Notes: a model not told the origin generated them from the sequence alone. A stretch of DNA of 64,000 nt from Aminivibrio pyruvatiphilus (GCF_004366815.1 NZ_SORI01000003.1:1-64000), one strand, 5' to 3'; shown: positions 27,247 through 36,505, numbered from the stretch's first letter. A program made the numbers and translations.

Positions 27247-27300
27247 TTCGTTCAGGACCGCCTGTTCACTGGCGGCAGTCCTGCGGAAGGAGAGAGAAAA

Positions 27301-28662
27301 ATGTACGATCTGGTGATCCTCGGCGGAGGCCCCGGCGGGCTCCGGGCCGCCGAACTCGCGGCCGCCGCCGGGCTGAAGACCGTCCTCGTCGAGAAGGACC
27401 GCCTGGGAGGCGTCTGCCTCAACCGGGGGTGCATCCCAACCAAGGCCCTTTACGCCCATATCGTCGGCGGAAAGGGCCCGAGGGAAGGACTTTGGTCCAG
27501 GGTGGAAGGCATCATGGACAAGCTCCGTCAGGGATCGGCCACTGCCCTTCGTATGGCCGGGGCCAAGGTGGTCCGCGGAACCGCCATGGTGGTTCAATGG
27601 GAAGGGGAAAAGAAAATCTCCGTCAGGAAGGAGGACGGGAGCGGAGAGGAAATCACCGGCGCCCGGCTGCTCCTTGCCACCGGGGCCCGGTCGGTTCGTC
27701 CGGCCTTCGCGGGCAACGACCTGCCGGAAGTTCTCACCGGCGACTGGGCCATCACCGACCCCTCCCTCTGGGATCCGGAACGGAACGGGGAGGTGCGAAC
27801 CGTGGCGGTCCTCGGAGCGGGGGTCATCGCCATGGAAATGGCCATGATGCTCCAGGACCTCGGGAAACAGGTACTCCTTCTGAAACACTCGGACCAGATC
27901 CTCCGCCGCCTGGACGGGGACATCAAGAAGAAGACCGTCCAGATCCTCAAGAAACGGGGAACCCTCATGCGGGATTACGTCCGCCTGCGGGAAACCTCTC
28001 CCTCGGGCGGGAAGCTGATCCTCCGGGGAACCTCGAAGGACGAACCCTTCGAGGAGACCTGCGACCGGCTCATCCTTGCCTCGAGCATGGAGCCTGTGCT
28101 GGACGGCTTCGGCCTGGAAAACAGCCCGGTGAAAACAGTAAAGGGCGCCATCGCCGTCGATTCCTCCCAGAGGACCTCCGTGGAGGGGGTCTATGCCGTC
28201 GGCGACTGCACCGGCGGCGCCATGCTCGCCCACCTGGCGGAGTACCATGCCCTCGCGGCAGTCAGCTCCATGACCGGCGGGAATTACACCGTCGACTACG
28301 ACGCCGTACCAGCCTGCGTCTTCATGAACCCCGAGGTGGGGACCGTGGGGCTGACAGAAGAGGAAGCCCTTGCCCGGGGCGGGGAAATCGTCTCGGCGAA
28401 AGCCTATTTCGCCGCCAACGGCATGGCCCTCTCCCTCGGAGAAAGCGACGGCTTCGTGAAGGTGGTGGCCAGGGCTTCGGACAAAACCCTCCTCGGAGTC
28501 CACATCATGGGCCCGGAGGCAGCCTCCGTCCTCGGGGAAGCCGCCCTCGCCGTCTCCAGGAAACTTACCGCCGGGGACGTGGCCCGTTCGGTCCACGCCC
28601 ACCCAACCCTGTGCGAATGCTTCCGGGATGCCTGCCTGCGCGTTCTGGAGAAGGAGAAATAG
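27301..28662 (+). CDS. lpdA: Dihydrolipoyl dehydrogenase (L protein)
   Basis: A 453-residue flavoprotein. N-terminal FAD site G-G-G-P-G-G; redox-active disulfide C39/C44 in G-G-V-C-L-N-R-G-C-I-P-T-K; NAD site G-A-G-V-I-A-M-E; the second FAD motif V-Y-A-V-G-D-C-T-G; and the catalytic His-Glu pair in V-H-A-H-P-T-L-C-E. It reoxidises dihydrolipoyl-GcvH and reduces NAD. Somewhat shorter than pyruvate-dehydrogenase E3 proteins. It lies 92 bases after gcvPB with a hairpin between. Confidence 0.95.
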   Translation: MYDLVILGGGPGGLRAAELAAAAGLKTVLVEKDRLGGVCLNRGCIPTKALYAHIVGGKGPREGLWSRVEGIMDKLRQGSATALRMAGAKVVRGTAMVVQWEGEKKISVRKEDGSGEEITGARLLLATGARSVRPAFAGNDLPEVLTGDWAITDPSLWDPERNGEVRTVAVLGAGVIAMEMAMMLQDLGKQVLLLKHSDQILRRLDGDIKKKTVQILKKRGTLMRDYVRLRETSPSGGKLILRGTSKDEPFEETCDRLILASSMEPVLDGFGLENSPVKTVKGAIAVDSSQRTSVEGVYAVGDCTGGAMLAHLAEYHALAAVSSMTGGNYTVDYDAVPACVFMNPEVGTVGLTEEEALARGGEIVSAKAYFAANGMALSLGESDGFVKVVARASDKTLLGVHIMGPEAASVLGEAALAVSRKLTAGDVARSVHAHPTLCECFRDACLRVLEKEK

Positions 28663-28671
28663 GCGGCAGGT

Positions 28672-29079
28672 CTACCGCTCGTCGATCACCGGCTTGATGT
28701 CCGCCACGGGCGTGCCGTCCAGGGCCTCCAGGGGAGCCACCCGGAGACGGCCGCCCTCCCTCTCCAGCAGGGTCACCCGGTGAAGGCCGATGGGGTTCGG
28801 CCTCGCGGGGGATCGTGTGGCGAAAACACCCTTCAGGGGCGCTTCGGGATTCCTCCTGGGATGCACCTGAAGAACCGACCTGTCAGCCAGATGCAGCCAG
28901 GTCAGCACCAGCAGCTCCCGCCCCGCTTCCAGACCGTCCAGCCCCTCCAAAAAGGCCGGAAAAATCTCGATCTCCGCCCCGGGCGCGTCCTCGAATCCCT
29001 GCCTCGGACAATCCTCCTGCCTTTTCAGGGGCGAATGAACCCTTCCAATGGGCTCCACTCTCATGTCACCATAATCCAC
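28672..29079 (-). CDS. TrmO-family tRNA methyltransferase (TsaA/YaeB)
   Basis: A 135-residue protein with the TrmO fold: P-I-G-R-V-H-S-P at the start, then F-A-T-R-S-P-A-R-P-N-P-I-G-L-H, the hallmark motif for S-adenosylmethionine binding. Characterised relatives N6-methylate threonylcarbamoyl-adenosine-37 of tRNA. GTG 29079 is chosen because GGAGGAGG stands exactly 8 bases upstream; longer starts at 29100 or 29124 have no ribosome binding site. The protein lacks the C-terminal extra domain of the E. coli enzyme. It converges on lpdA with 9 bases between stops. Confidence 0.88.
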   Translation of the reverse strand: MDYGDMRVEPIGRVHSPLKRQEDCPRQGFEDAPGAEIEIFPAFLEGLDGLEAGRELLVLTWLHLADRSVLQVHPRRNPEAPLKGVFATRSPARPNPIGLHRVTLLEREGGRLRVAPLEALDGTPVADIKPVIDER

Positions 29080-29297
29080 ATTCCAGACCTCCTCCGTCAT
29101 CCTGATAAGCCCATTCTCCGGCATGGCGTGTCCCGCCGGCTCCGCTCCATTCTATAGCACTTTTCTTGATCAGCATATATCAAATTCTTCATCCTCTTTT
29201 TTATAAAACGACTGTTTCCGGCAGGCTGTTTCATGATGTACAATGCCGGGGAGAGAAACCACTGGTTCAATTCATACCACCAAGGAGGCACCAGGGA

Positions 29298-30473
29298 ATG
29301 AAAGCCATACTCGCAGGAGCCCTCGAAACCGGGCTCGGAACCGTACTGTCCAACGTGACCGTTTTCGTTGAAAACGGCAAAATCGCCGATATCGCCGAAG
29401 GACTCGACCCCAGGAACGCGGACGAGGTGATCGACGCATCGGATATGATCGTCACCCCCGGGCTCATCGACGCCCACACCCATATGGGCACCTACTGCGA
29501 AGGCTTCCCCGAGAGCATGGCCGACGCCAACGACATGGTAAACCCCGTGGCTCCCCACCTCCGGATCCTGGACGCCATCTACCAGGACGACACGGCCTTC
29601 GCCGACGCCCTCTCCGGGGGAGTCACCTGCGTCCAGACCCTGCCCGGGAGCGGCAACGTCATCGGCGGCCAGGGAGCCATCATCAAGACCTCAACGGCAT
29701 CGGGGGGGCGGAAGAAAACGGTGGACGAAATGGTGGTGAAGGCCCCCTCCTCCATGAAGGCCGCCCTGGGCGAGAACCCGATCCGGGTCTACAAGGAGAA
29801 GCAGAAGCTCCCCAACACCCGCATGGGCAACGCCGCCCTGCTCCGCCAGGCCTTCGTGGAGGCGGAAAACTACCGGAACAAAATGATCCAGGCCAGGACC
29901 AAGAACGAGCCGGCGGAACGGAACCTCCAGCACGAAGCGCTCCTCCCCGTGCTCGACGGGGACCTTTCCCTCTGCGTCCATGCCCACCGATGCGACGACA
30001 TCGCCACGGCGGTCCGCATCGCGGGAGAGTTCTCCATCCCCTTCACCGTGGAGCACTGTACGGAAGGACACCTCATCGCCCCCTTCCTGGCGGAGAAGAA
30101 CGTTTTCGCCGCCGTGGGTCCCACCCTCACGGGCAAGCCCAAGATCGAGCTGCGGAACAAGACGTGGGACACCCCCCTCGCCCTCTGGAAGGCCGGGGTC
30201 CACTTCTGCATCATCACCGACCATCCCGTGGTGCCCATCGAGCATCTCTCCGTCTGTCTCTCCCTGGCCGTCCGGGCCGGGCTTCCCCGGGAGGAGGCCC
30301 TCAAGGCGGTGACCATCTATGCCGCGGAACATCTCGGCATCGCGGACCGGGTAGGTTCCGTCGAAAGGGGCAAGGACGCAGACCTGGTGATCTGGGACGG
30401 CGATCCCCTTGACGCCCGGAGCAGGGCCGTGGCCACCATCATCGACGGGGAAACCGTCTACTCGAGAAGCTGA
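29298..30473 (+). CDS. Amidohydrolase (imidazolonepropionase-like)
   Basis: A 391-residue metal-dependent hydrolase. Metal site D-A-H-T-H-M-G near residue 58, further ligands in H-A-H-R-C-D-D (about 230), E-H-C-T-E-G-H and the Asp in I-I-T-D-H-P-V-V-P. Flanking beta-sandwich strands at both ends (A-D-L-V-I-W-D-G-D-P-L-D near the C-terminus) place it with imidazolonepropionases and related cyclic-amide hydrolases. The carboxylated Lys of dihydroorotase types is not seen. AAGGAGG sits 9 bases before ATG. Substrate unknown. It is 45 bases before the HIRAN gene, same strand. Confidence 0.88.
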   Translation: MKAILAGALETGLGTVLSNVTVFVENGKIADIAEGLDPRNADEVIDASDMIVTPGLIDAHTHMGTYCEGFPESMADANDMVNPVAPHLRILDAIYQDDTAFADALSGGVTCVQTLPGSGNVIGGQGAIIKTSTASGGRKKTVDEMVVKAPSSMKAALGENPIRVYKEKQKLPNTRMGNAALLRQAFVEAENYRNKMIQARTKNEPAERNLQHEALLPVLDGDLSLCVHAHRCDDIATAVRIAGEFSIPFTVEHCTEGHLIAPFLAEKNVFAAVGPTLTGKPKIELRNKTWDTPLALWKAGVHFCIITDHPVVPIEHLSVCLSLAVRAGLPREEALKAVTIYAAEHLGIADRVGSVERGKDADLVIWDGDPLDARSRAVATIIDGETVYSRS

Positions 30474-30518
30474 TCCATCCCCCGGCAGAGTACGCCCCGG
30501 AAGAAGGAGGAATGCGGG

Positions 30519-30899
30519 TTGGATACGCTCCACTTCATCACCATCACGGGGATCGACCATTACTACGGCAAGACCCCCTTTGAAATCGGACGGATCGCAA
30601 GGATCTCCAAGGAGCCGGAAAACCCCCACGATCCCGAGGCCATCCGCGTGGAGCTGCCCGTCATCGGCACCATCGGCTACGTGGCGAACAGCACGAACAC
30701 CGTCTACCGGGGCACGGCCAGCGCGGGGCGCATCTACGACAAGATCGGCGACTACGCTTTCGCCCGGGTCTTCTTCGTCACCCATTCCAGCGCCATCGCC
30801 CTCGTCCTCTCGCCGGACGAGGTGGAGGAGATCGATGCCGGGAAGAAGGTCATCTTCACTGTGAACGACGAGGAGGAGGCCCCCGCAGATGACGGCTAG
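30519..30899 (+). CDS. Stand-alone HIRAN-domain protein
   Basis: A 126-residue protein, nearly all of it one HIRAN domain: I-T-G-I-D-H-Y-Y-G, then L/I-x-K-E-P-E-N-P-H-D-P-E-A-I-R-V and I-G-Y-V-A-N-S. In larger proteins HIRAN recognises DNA 3-prime ends or damaged DNA; the role of single-domain bacterial versions is not known. The start is TTG 30519, 8 bases after AAGGAGG; an ATG at 30512 is out of frame. Acidic C-terminal tail (D-E-E-E-A-P-A-D-D). Probably co-transcribed with the amidohydrolase. Confidence 0.8.
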   Translation: MDTLHFITITGIDHYYGKTPFEIGRIARISKEPENPHDPEAIRVELPVIGTIGYVANSTNTVYRGTASAGRIYDKIGDYAFARVFFVTHSSAIALVLSPDEVEEIDAGKKVIFTVNDEEEAPADDG

Positions 30900-30986
30900 G
30901 AGCGGGGCGGCGAAGAGTTTTTAATAAGAGCATTTCATCCAAAGAAATACCTGACATTGAAATCCGGGTTTTTATGTCCCGAAAAA

Positions 30987-31033
30987 GGGAACGACAGGGC
31001 CTCTGTCACAAAGACCTGTCGTTCTCTTTTTTT
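30987..31033. terminator. Terminator after the HIRAN gene, also facing the chemoreceptor
   Basis: GAACGACAGG, a 16-base loop, CCTGTCGTTC and then TCTTTTTTT on the plus strand; the minus strand has CCCTTTTT after the same stem. It lies between two convergent genes and probably serves both. Confidence 0.85.
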
Positions 31034-31135
31034 ACCCTCAGATCGTACCGGTTTCCCCACGCCTTCACCGTGCCGATACGCTCCTCAGGCAAACTGGACA
31101 GCGCATCTGCACCGAAAGTGTTTTCCCTGCCGGTA

Positions 31136-33349
31136 TCAGCGAGGACGAAGCTTGCCTCGTCCCCTCACCCGTTCACCTGGGCCCGCAGGCAGACGTTTCC
31201 CGCCGTTCCGGTGAACAGCAACGGATCCGCTCTCGCGGACTTTGAAGTGCCTGATCTGCGACAGCAGTTCCTCTCCTCTCGAACGCATTTCCCGGGCCTG
31301 GTTCGACACGCCTTCGGAAGCCTTTGCCGTCTTCTCCGAGGCGTCGGCGATTTTATGTATCAACCCGGAGATTCTCATTGTGCCCTGTGTCACCTGATCC
31401 ATGGCAGAGGCCATTTCACCGCTGGAGGCAGCCTGCTCCTCCGAGGCCGCGGCGACACTTGCTATGGCCCTGATAACACGATCGATCTCTTCCAGGGCTC
31501 CCTGTAGTTCTGTACCCGCCTGCTGTGCCCGGGTGATCATTTCTTTCATGATTGTTCCCGTCTCCTCGGTGACCCCGACGGCACCCCGGGTGCTGCTTTC
31601 CAGGGAAGCGATGAGCTTGGAGACTTCGCCCGCCGCCTTGTTCGACTCCTCGGCAAGCTTCCGGACTTCCTCCGCGACGACGGCGAAACCTCGCCCCGCC
31701 TCTCCGGCCCGTGCAGCTTCTATTGCCGCATTGAGAGCCAGAAGATTCGTCTGATCGGCAATAGAGACAATGACGCCGACAAATCCTGCTATGTCATTCA
31801 CGGCCGCAGCAAGCCTGCCGATCACCTCGGCGTTCGTCATGGTCTTTTCTCCGGCCATGCCGAGTTCACGGACAACCTCGTTGACCTTCCTGCCGGCTGC
31901 CACAGCTGTCTTTCCTGCTTTTTCCCCCGCAACGGAGCCTTCCGCGGCGGCTTTCGACATGGACTGGGCACTGCCTGCGACCTCCTGGACTCCCGCTGTG
32001 GTCTCCTCAATAGAGGCGCTGTTTGACTCTGAAAGTTCAATGACCTGTTCAAGGCTGCTCCGCACCTGTTCTACCGAGGTGTTAGTGTCCCCGGAGAGGA
32101 CAGCAAGAGATTCCGCCATCGCTGAGACAGCTTCGGCAACCTTTCGGATGCTCAGAACCGCCGTCGCCTGGGAGGCGATCATTTCGGAAAGGGCGTCTGC
32201 CATTTCACCTATTTCATCCCGGGAACTGATGCCGAACTCCTCCCGCAGAATGGTAAGATCCCCCTGCCGCGCCCGTCCTGCCAGCTCACCGACTTTCCGC
32301 ACCGGTTTTGCTATCCACCGGGCTATCAGCCAGACGGCCGCGACGACAGCCAGGATACCGATACCTGCGAGGAGAACCGTGATTCTGAGAAGCCGCCTGG
32401 ACGAGGCCATAACCTCTTCCTCCAGTATCACCGAGCCAAAGGACCACGGCGTTCCCGTATCTCCGATGTGCACCGGAGCGAAGGCCTTGAGAGTCATCGA
32501 ATTCACCGCAGCCGACCATTCTTCACCAAACCAGCTCTCTCCTGCCTGAATACGCCTGAGGAAGGCGTCTCCGCCAGGCTGCTGCGTCTCGCCTGCAAGG
32601 TCCCCCACTCTCTCCGGCTCTTTATGGCTGGCGACAATCCCGTCGTGGGAGATGAGGCGGCCGAAACCCGTATCGTAGAGCTTGAGCTGTGAAGTGATCG
32701 GATGGATGGAATCCATCAGGATGTCCACACCCACCACGCCGAGCGCTTTCCCCTGCGATATGGCGGGAACGACGAGGCTGGTGACAAGCACCTTTTTACC
32801 GCCGAGCTGATCCTCCTCGTACGGTTCGAGGATCGTCTCCCTGCCTCTCCGCATCGGAATGGTGTAGTAGTCGTTCTCACCAGGAACATCGTAATCTGCC
32901 AGCGGTTCGAAAACTATCCCGCCCTCATTTCGGTACCAGTAAGGGATGAAACGCCCGGAGGCGTCGTGATCCTCCGTTCCGGCGAAGTCTCTGTCCTTCC
33001 CGTCGAAGGCATCCGGTTCCCAGCAGGACCAGATGCCCAGAAATCTCGGGTTTTTTTCCAGGGTGACACGCAGAATCTGCCTGGCCTGCTCCCGGTCTGC
33101 CGTGCCGTTCTCCACTGCGCCTTCGAGGAAGTGCACCAATGTTCGGGCGACCTCCAGGGCCGATTCGAACTGAAGTTTCATCTCCTTGGCATACTCTCTC
33201 GAAAGGGAAAGAGACAGCTGCCGTGCCTGTTCCATGCTCTCCCGGCGGTTGATGTAAGTGACCGAGCCGATAATGACGACAAAAACCAGAAGCACCGAAG
33301 AGAGGACGAACAACGTGACTTTTCCCTGAAGCCCCAACCGAATTCTCAT
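31136..33349 (-). CDS. Methyl-accepting chemotaxis protein with double-Cache sensor
   Basis: A 737-residue chemoreceptor. Membrane helix at residues about 10-32; extracytoplasmic dCache domain to about 335 with the P-Y-W-Y-R-N-E-G-G and E-P-Y motifs and a later G-V-V-G-V-D-I; second helix about 340-365; HAMP; then a long cytoplasmic hairpin. The kinase-control tip [20 protein letters not shown] is intact. Gln/Glu-rich pairs suited to methylation and CheD deamidation occur on both arms. No terminal CheR-tether pentapeptide; the tail is basic (G-R-G-K-L-R-P-R). ATG 33349 follows GGGAGGA by 9 bases. Ligands of such domains are often amino acids. Confidence 0.93.
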   Translation of the reverse strand: MRIRLGLQGKVTLFVLSSVLLVFVVIIGSVTYINRRESMEQARQLSLSLSREYAKEMKLQFESALEVARTLVHFLEGAVENGTADREQARQILRVTLEKNPRFLGIWSCWEPDAFDGKDRDFAGTEDHDASGRFIPYWYRNEGGIVFEPLADYDVPGENDYYTIPMRRGRETILEPYEEDQLGGKKVLVTSLVVPAISQGKALGVVGVDILMDSIHPITSQLKLYDTGFGRLISHDGIVASHKEPERVGDLAGETQQPGGDAFLRRIQAGESWFGEEWSAAVNSMTLKAFAPVHIGDTGTPWSFGSVILEEEVMASSRRLLRITVLLAGIGILAVVAAVWLIARWIAKPVRKVGELAGRARQGDLTILREEFGISSRDEIGEMADALSEMIASQATAVLSIRKVAEAVSAMAESLAVLSGDTNTSVEQVRSSLEQVIELSESNSASIEETTAGVQEVAGSAQSMSKAAAEGSVAGEKAGKTAVAAGRKVNEVVRELGMAGEKTMTNAEVIGRLAAAVNDIAGFVGVIVSIADQTNLLALNAAIEAARAGEAGRGFAVVAEEVRKLAEESNKAAGEVSKLIASLESSTRGAVGVTEETGTIMKEMITRAQQAGTELQGALEEIDRVIRAIASVAAASEEQAASSGEMASAMDQVTQGTMRISGLIHKIADASEKTAKASEGVSNQAREMRSRGEELLSQIRHFKVRESGSVAVHRNGGKRLPAGPGERVRGRGKLRPR

Positions 33350-33669
33350 TCCGGAAATTCCTCCCGAACCTGGTGTGTGAGATGTGAAAAAAGGTTGTTT
33401 AAATCCTTTTATGGATGCTCTTTCGAACCTGCTGAAAGCAGGATTTGGAAAAAAGCAGCGGAGGAATCCTCGGAACGTTTTGAGCACCTGCAAAAAGGCC
33501 ATGCAGCTGAAATAAAACAGTTCCTTCCGCCATGACAGGCAGGTCTGTCATGGCAGTTTTCTGAAAATGTACACTGTGGTGAAATGAAGGACCCTTTGTT
33601 CGTCTCCTTTGATCAGCGTTTTTCATTGCAGGAAGCAAAGGATCTCAAACGTTCGCTTTCAAGGTGGCT
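33350..33669. other. 320-base intergenic region between larA and the chemoreceptor gene
   Basis: Both flanking genes are on the minus strand. The region contains the 10-bp perfect inverted repeat at 33529-33554 and, nearer the chemoreceptor, an AT-richer stretch that should hold its promoter, though I could not fix a convincing -35/-10 pair or a flagellar-type sigma-28 site. No gene is evident in it. Confidence 0.5.
33529..33554. repeat. Perfect 10-bp inverted repeat downstream of larA
   Basis: GCCATGACAG-GCAGGT-CTGTCATGGC. No T run follows on the minus strand, in the direction of larA transcription; the plus strand has AGTTTTC. It may be a Rho-type or mRNA-end hairpin of the larA operon, or a binding site. 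Confidence 0.5.
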
Positions 33670-34944
33670 TCACTCCCTGGGCGGGACCGGGACAGTGAGG
33701 CTTCCCTCGGGCAGGACCATATAGGAGAGGTCCTTTCCCCTTTCCTGCTCGAAGAGCCGCAGGGCCTCTTCCACCGACGGCACTTTTACGGCGAAGAGCT
33801 TTTTCACCTCCGCCCAGTCCATGGACGTGACCATGTAGACCGTCTTCTCCGCGGCGACCTTGGCGAACCCGAAGGCCTTGTGGCCGCCCATCTTGAAATC
33901 GCTCCGGATGCGCTTCACGATATCTTCCGGGCAGGACGCGGCATTCATCCACTCCTCGAACACGGCCTCGCCGTACCCTCCGGGACAGTCGGCCACCAGC
34001 ACGATGGCGCCGCCCTTCTTCGTGGCTTTGTCGGCATGGTCAAGGGCCTTCTGGGCCTGGTACATGTTTATGTCCCTGGGGTGTCCGCAGGCACCGGCGA
34101 CGGCCACGTCCGCAAGCCCCTCCACGGGAACCTCGTACAGGCTCGCCGAGACCGCCACTGCCTCCCTCCACGCCTTCACCACGTCACCGGCGGCGACCTT
34201 CACCACGTCCTTCTTCTCGTTAACCACCACGTTGAGGATGAAATCCACGCCCACCATCTGCGCAGCCTCGATCATCTCTAGGTTCACCGGGTTGGAGTCC
34301 AGGTCCGGGAGGGCGTCCATGAGCTCCACCATCCGGGAATGGTTGCGCTCCACCGTCTCCTTCCACGCCACTCCGGGCAGGATGGACTTCCGGCCGCCCG
34401 AATATCCGGCGAAGTAGTGGGGCATGACCACCCCGAGAGAGAGGACGAAATCGGCCTCCGCCACCAGCCGGTTGATCTTCAGCTCCGCTCCCGTGGAGAG
34501 GGTACCGATGGAAACGAGGCTCTCCAGGTCGTCAGCCGCATGGGAGACGATCCCGAACCGCCGGACGATCTCTTCGCCGTACACCTGGAGGTTCTGGTCG
34601 TCCGTGTGGGGGTCGTGGATGCCCGTGGCCACGAGAAGGGTGACCATGTCATCGGTGATCCCCGCCCGGGCAAAGCGGGAGAGCACCGGCGGAAGCAGAA
34701 GGTCGTAGGGCGTGGGGCGGGTTATGTCATTGACGATCAGGACAATTTTCCGTGGCTGTTTCCTCTGAAGGAGTTCCAGAAGGGGAGGAGTCCCCACAGG
34801 GCTGTCCAGCGCCTCCTCCACGTCCCGCAGGGTGCAGGGCCTCAGGTTGGTCTCCGGCGGAAGGATCACCTGGAGGATCCTGGAATCCTCAAGGGAGAAC
34901 GTCTCGGTCCCCCTGCCTCTTTTGAGCTGAAAATCCATCTCCAT
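33670..34944 (-). CDS. larA: LarA-family nickel-dependent alpha-hydroxy-acid racemase
   Basis: A 424-residue protein of the lactate racemase family. In the Lactobacillus plantarum enzyme the nickel-pincer cofactor is held by R75, H108, H174, K184, H200 and K298. Here the equivalents are R76 (N-D-I-T-R-P), H110 (T-G-I-H-D), H176 (M-P-H-Y-F-A-G), K186 (G-G-R-K-S-I-L-P-G) and H202 (E-R-N-H), with K299 in the right place. The spacing is preserved, so a functional racemase or epimerase is likely, but its hydroxy acid is open: the family includes lactate, malate and other specificities. The LarB, LarC and LarE cofactor makers are not in the window. It is the last gene of a three-gene operon, 6 bases after the ComB gene. 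Confidence 0.88.
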   Translation of the reverse strand: MEMDFQLKRGRGTETFSLEDSRILQVILPPETNLRPCTLRDVEEALDSPVGTPPLLELLQRKQPRKIVLIVNDITRPTPYDLLLPPVLSRFARAGITDDMVTLLVATGIHDPHTDDQNLQVYGEEIVRRFGIVSHAADDLESLVSIGTLSTGAELKINRLVAEADFVLSLGVVMPHYFAGYSGGRKSILPGVAWKETVERNHSRMVELMDALPDLDSNPVNLEMIEAAQMVGVDFILNVVVNEKKDVVKVAAGDVVKAWREAVAVSASLYEVPVEGLADVAVAGACGHPRDINMYQAQKALDHADKATKKGGAIVLVADCPGGYGEAVFEEWMNAASCPEDIVKRIRSDFKMGGHKAFGFAKVAAEKTVYMVTSMDWAEVKKLFAVKVPSVEEALRLFEQERGKDLSYMVLPEGSLTVPVPPRE

Positions 34945-34950
34945 TCCCCC

Positions 34951-35691
34951 TTACCTGGTCCGGAGAACCGGGCCCCCGGTCTCCGCTTCTTCCAGTTGAG
35001 CCACGGAGCGGGACACGTCGGTCTCCCCCGCGCAGGCAAGATCCTTTTCAAACCCAAGAGCAAGGATTCTCCGGCCGTGGACGGACCGCCGGAGAATAGC
35101 CGCCATGTCGCGTCCGCCCGACCGCCAGACGTCCAGGGCCATGACCGCCCCGTCCTGGAGCTCGGCATCCCCTCGCCGCAGGAGGAGCTCCACGAGCAAT
35201 CCGGCACAGGCCGTGTCATCCAGGGCGGCCCGTCCGTGGAGCCCGGCGCAGAGAATGCCCACCGATCCGCCGTCCTTCAGGGAGGCATCGAGGACCGCAG
35301 AGGCGTTCCGGGCACATACCGGCCGCACCGGTTTTCCGGAAGCGGCGGCCTTCAGGAGGGCCCTCGTTCCATTGGTGGTGGCCATGACGGCCTCCGGCCG
35401 CCTGGAGGGGCCGTATTCCAGAAGCTCCAGGGGAGAGTTTCCCAGGTCGAACCCGGCGGGAGGAAGGGCGTTCCGCTCCCCCATCAGGAGAGGATTCCGG
35501 CCTTCCGCCGCCAGCCGGTCCCGCAGCAGAAAGGCATCCTCTACAGAGGGGCACGGATGGAGAATTTTCCCGCCTCCGTCGAAGAAGGCGCACATGGTGG
35601 TCGTGGCCCGAAGAATGTCGATCACCAGCCAGCTGTCCGCCTCCGGAAGGATCTCCTCCGGTGAAAGAACCACGTCCGCCTTCACGGTCAT
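34951..35691 (-). CDS. comB: ComB-family 2-phosphosulfolactate phosphatase
   Basis: A 246-residue protein of the ComB family, magnesium-dependent acid phosphatases whose characterised members turn 2-phosphosulfolactate into (R)-3-sulfolactate. Motifs: V-I-D-I-L-R-A-T-T-T-M (about residues 20-30), M-G-E-R-N-A-L-P-P-A-G-F-D-L-G-N-S-P and A-T-T-N-G-T-R-A-L. ATG 35691 is coupled to the upstream gene by ATGA; the frame reads further upstream but the extra sequence is Arg/Ser-rich. ComA and ComC, the usual coenzyme M partners, are not nearby, so the true substrate could be another phosphorylated hydroxy acid. It overlaps one partner and abuts larA. Confidence 0.85.
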   Translation of the reverse strand: MTVKADVVLSPEEILPEADSWLVIDILRATTTMCAFFDGGGKILHPCPSVEDAFLLRDRLAAEGRNPLLMGERNALPPAGFDLGNSPLELLEYGPSRRPEAVMATTNGTRALLKAAASGKPVRPVCARNASAVLDASLKDGGSVGILCAGLHGRAALDDTACAGLLVELLLRRGDAELQDGAVMALDVWRSGGRDMAAILRRSVHGRRILALGFEKDLACAGETDVSRSVAQLEEAETGGPVLRTR

Positions 35692-36428
35692 GGTCTGGCT
35701 GCGAACTTTTCCGCTTCCTCCACGAGACGGAGGAACAGGGGAAGCATCTCGTCCCCTCCGGACATCATCATCTCCGGGTGCCACTGGACACCCACCACGA
35801 AGGGCTCTCCCTCCATCTCGAGAGATTCCACCACGCCGTCCATGGCCCGGGACGTGACCTTCAGTCCCCGCCCCACGTCCTTCACAGCCTGGTGATGGTA
35901 GCTGTTCACCGGGAAGGTCATTCCAAGGAGTTCGGCGATCACCGATCCCTCCTCGGCCACCACCGTGTGGCTCGGGCAGGAGCGCTTCCTGTTCTGGGAA
36001 TGCTTCACGAAAGAATCGGGAATTTCCGAGAGATCCTGGTAGATGGTGCCGCCGCAGGCCACGTTCAGGAGCTGGATTCCCTTGCAGATGGCCAGAACTG
36101 GCCGGCCCTTCGCCAGGGCCGTCTTTATGGTGCGGAGCTGGAAAATGTCCGTGTCCCGATAGACGAACTCCAGGGCCCGGTGAGGCTCTTCGCCGTAGAG
36201 CAGGGGGTCGATGTCATATCCTCCCGAAACGAGAAGGGCATCCACATGCTCCGTCTGCCTCTCCGCCACATCCTGGCCCCGCACCACGGGAACCATGAGG
36301 GGAATGCCCCCGGCACGCTCCACGGCGGCCACATAGTCGTTGTTCACATAGCTTCTCTCCAAGCCGGGAGAAAAGCCTCCCTGCTCCACGAGAAGGTTCC
36401 CCACAATACCGATCACCGGTCGGCCCAT
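35688..36428 (-). CDS. Gamma-glutamyl-gamma-aminobutyrate hydrolase-like class I amidotransferase (C26)
   Basis: A 246-residue peptidase C26 protein. The nucleophile is the Cys of V-L-A-I-C-K-G-I-Q-L-L-N-V (about residue 107); the His-Glu pair lies in V-V-G-V-Q-W-H-P-E-M. The domain is free-standing, as in PuuD, which hydrolyses gamma-glutamyl-GABA. The precise amide is unknown. ATG 36428 has GGAGG 8 bases ahead. It is the first gene of the operon with comB and larA; what a gamma-glutamyl hydrolase does beside a phosphatase and racemase is unclear. Confidence 0.85.
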   Translation of the reverse strand: MGRPVIGIVGNLLVEQGGFSPGLERSYVNNDYVAAVERAGGIPLMVPVVRGQDVAERQTEHVDALLVSGGYDIDPLLYGEEPHRALEFVYRDTDIFQLRTIKTALAKGRPVLAICKGIQLLNVACGGTIYQDLSEIPDSFVKHSQNRKRSCPSHTVVAEEGSVIAELLGMTFPVNSYHHQAVKDVGRGLKVTSRAMDGVVESLEMEGEPFVVGVQWHPEMMMSGGDEMLPLFLRLVEEAEKFAARP

Positions 36429-36505
36429 GCTGATTTCCTCCAATGTTTACGATTCGGCGGTTTTCCCGCCCCTTTCAGTATAGCGCCGGGGGTGTCTTTT
36501 TCAAG

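Noticed and set aside
24336-28602. Long open frames antisense to the gcvPA, gcvPB and lpdA genes (over 400 codons each)
   Set aside because: They mirror the codon structure of GC-rich genes, overlap well-identified enzymes end to end, and their proteins are His/Gly/Arg-rich with no recognisable domain.
30900-31135. Short plus-strand frames after the HIRAN gene
   Set aside because: They cross a clear terminator hairpin and overlap the chemoreceptor C-terminus; no ribosome binding site.
34339-35664. 441-codon plus-strand frame over larA and comB
   Set aside because: Both underlying proteins have conserved active sites on the other strand.
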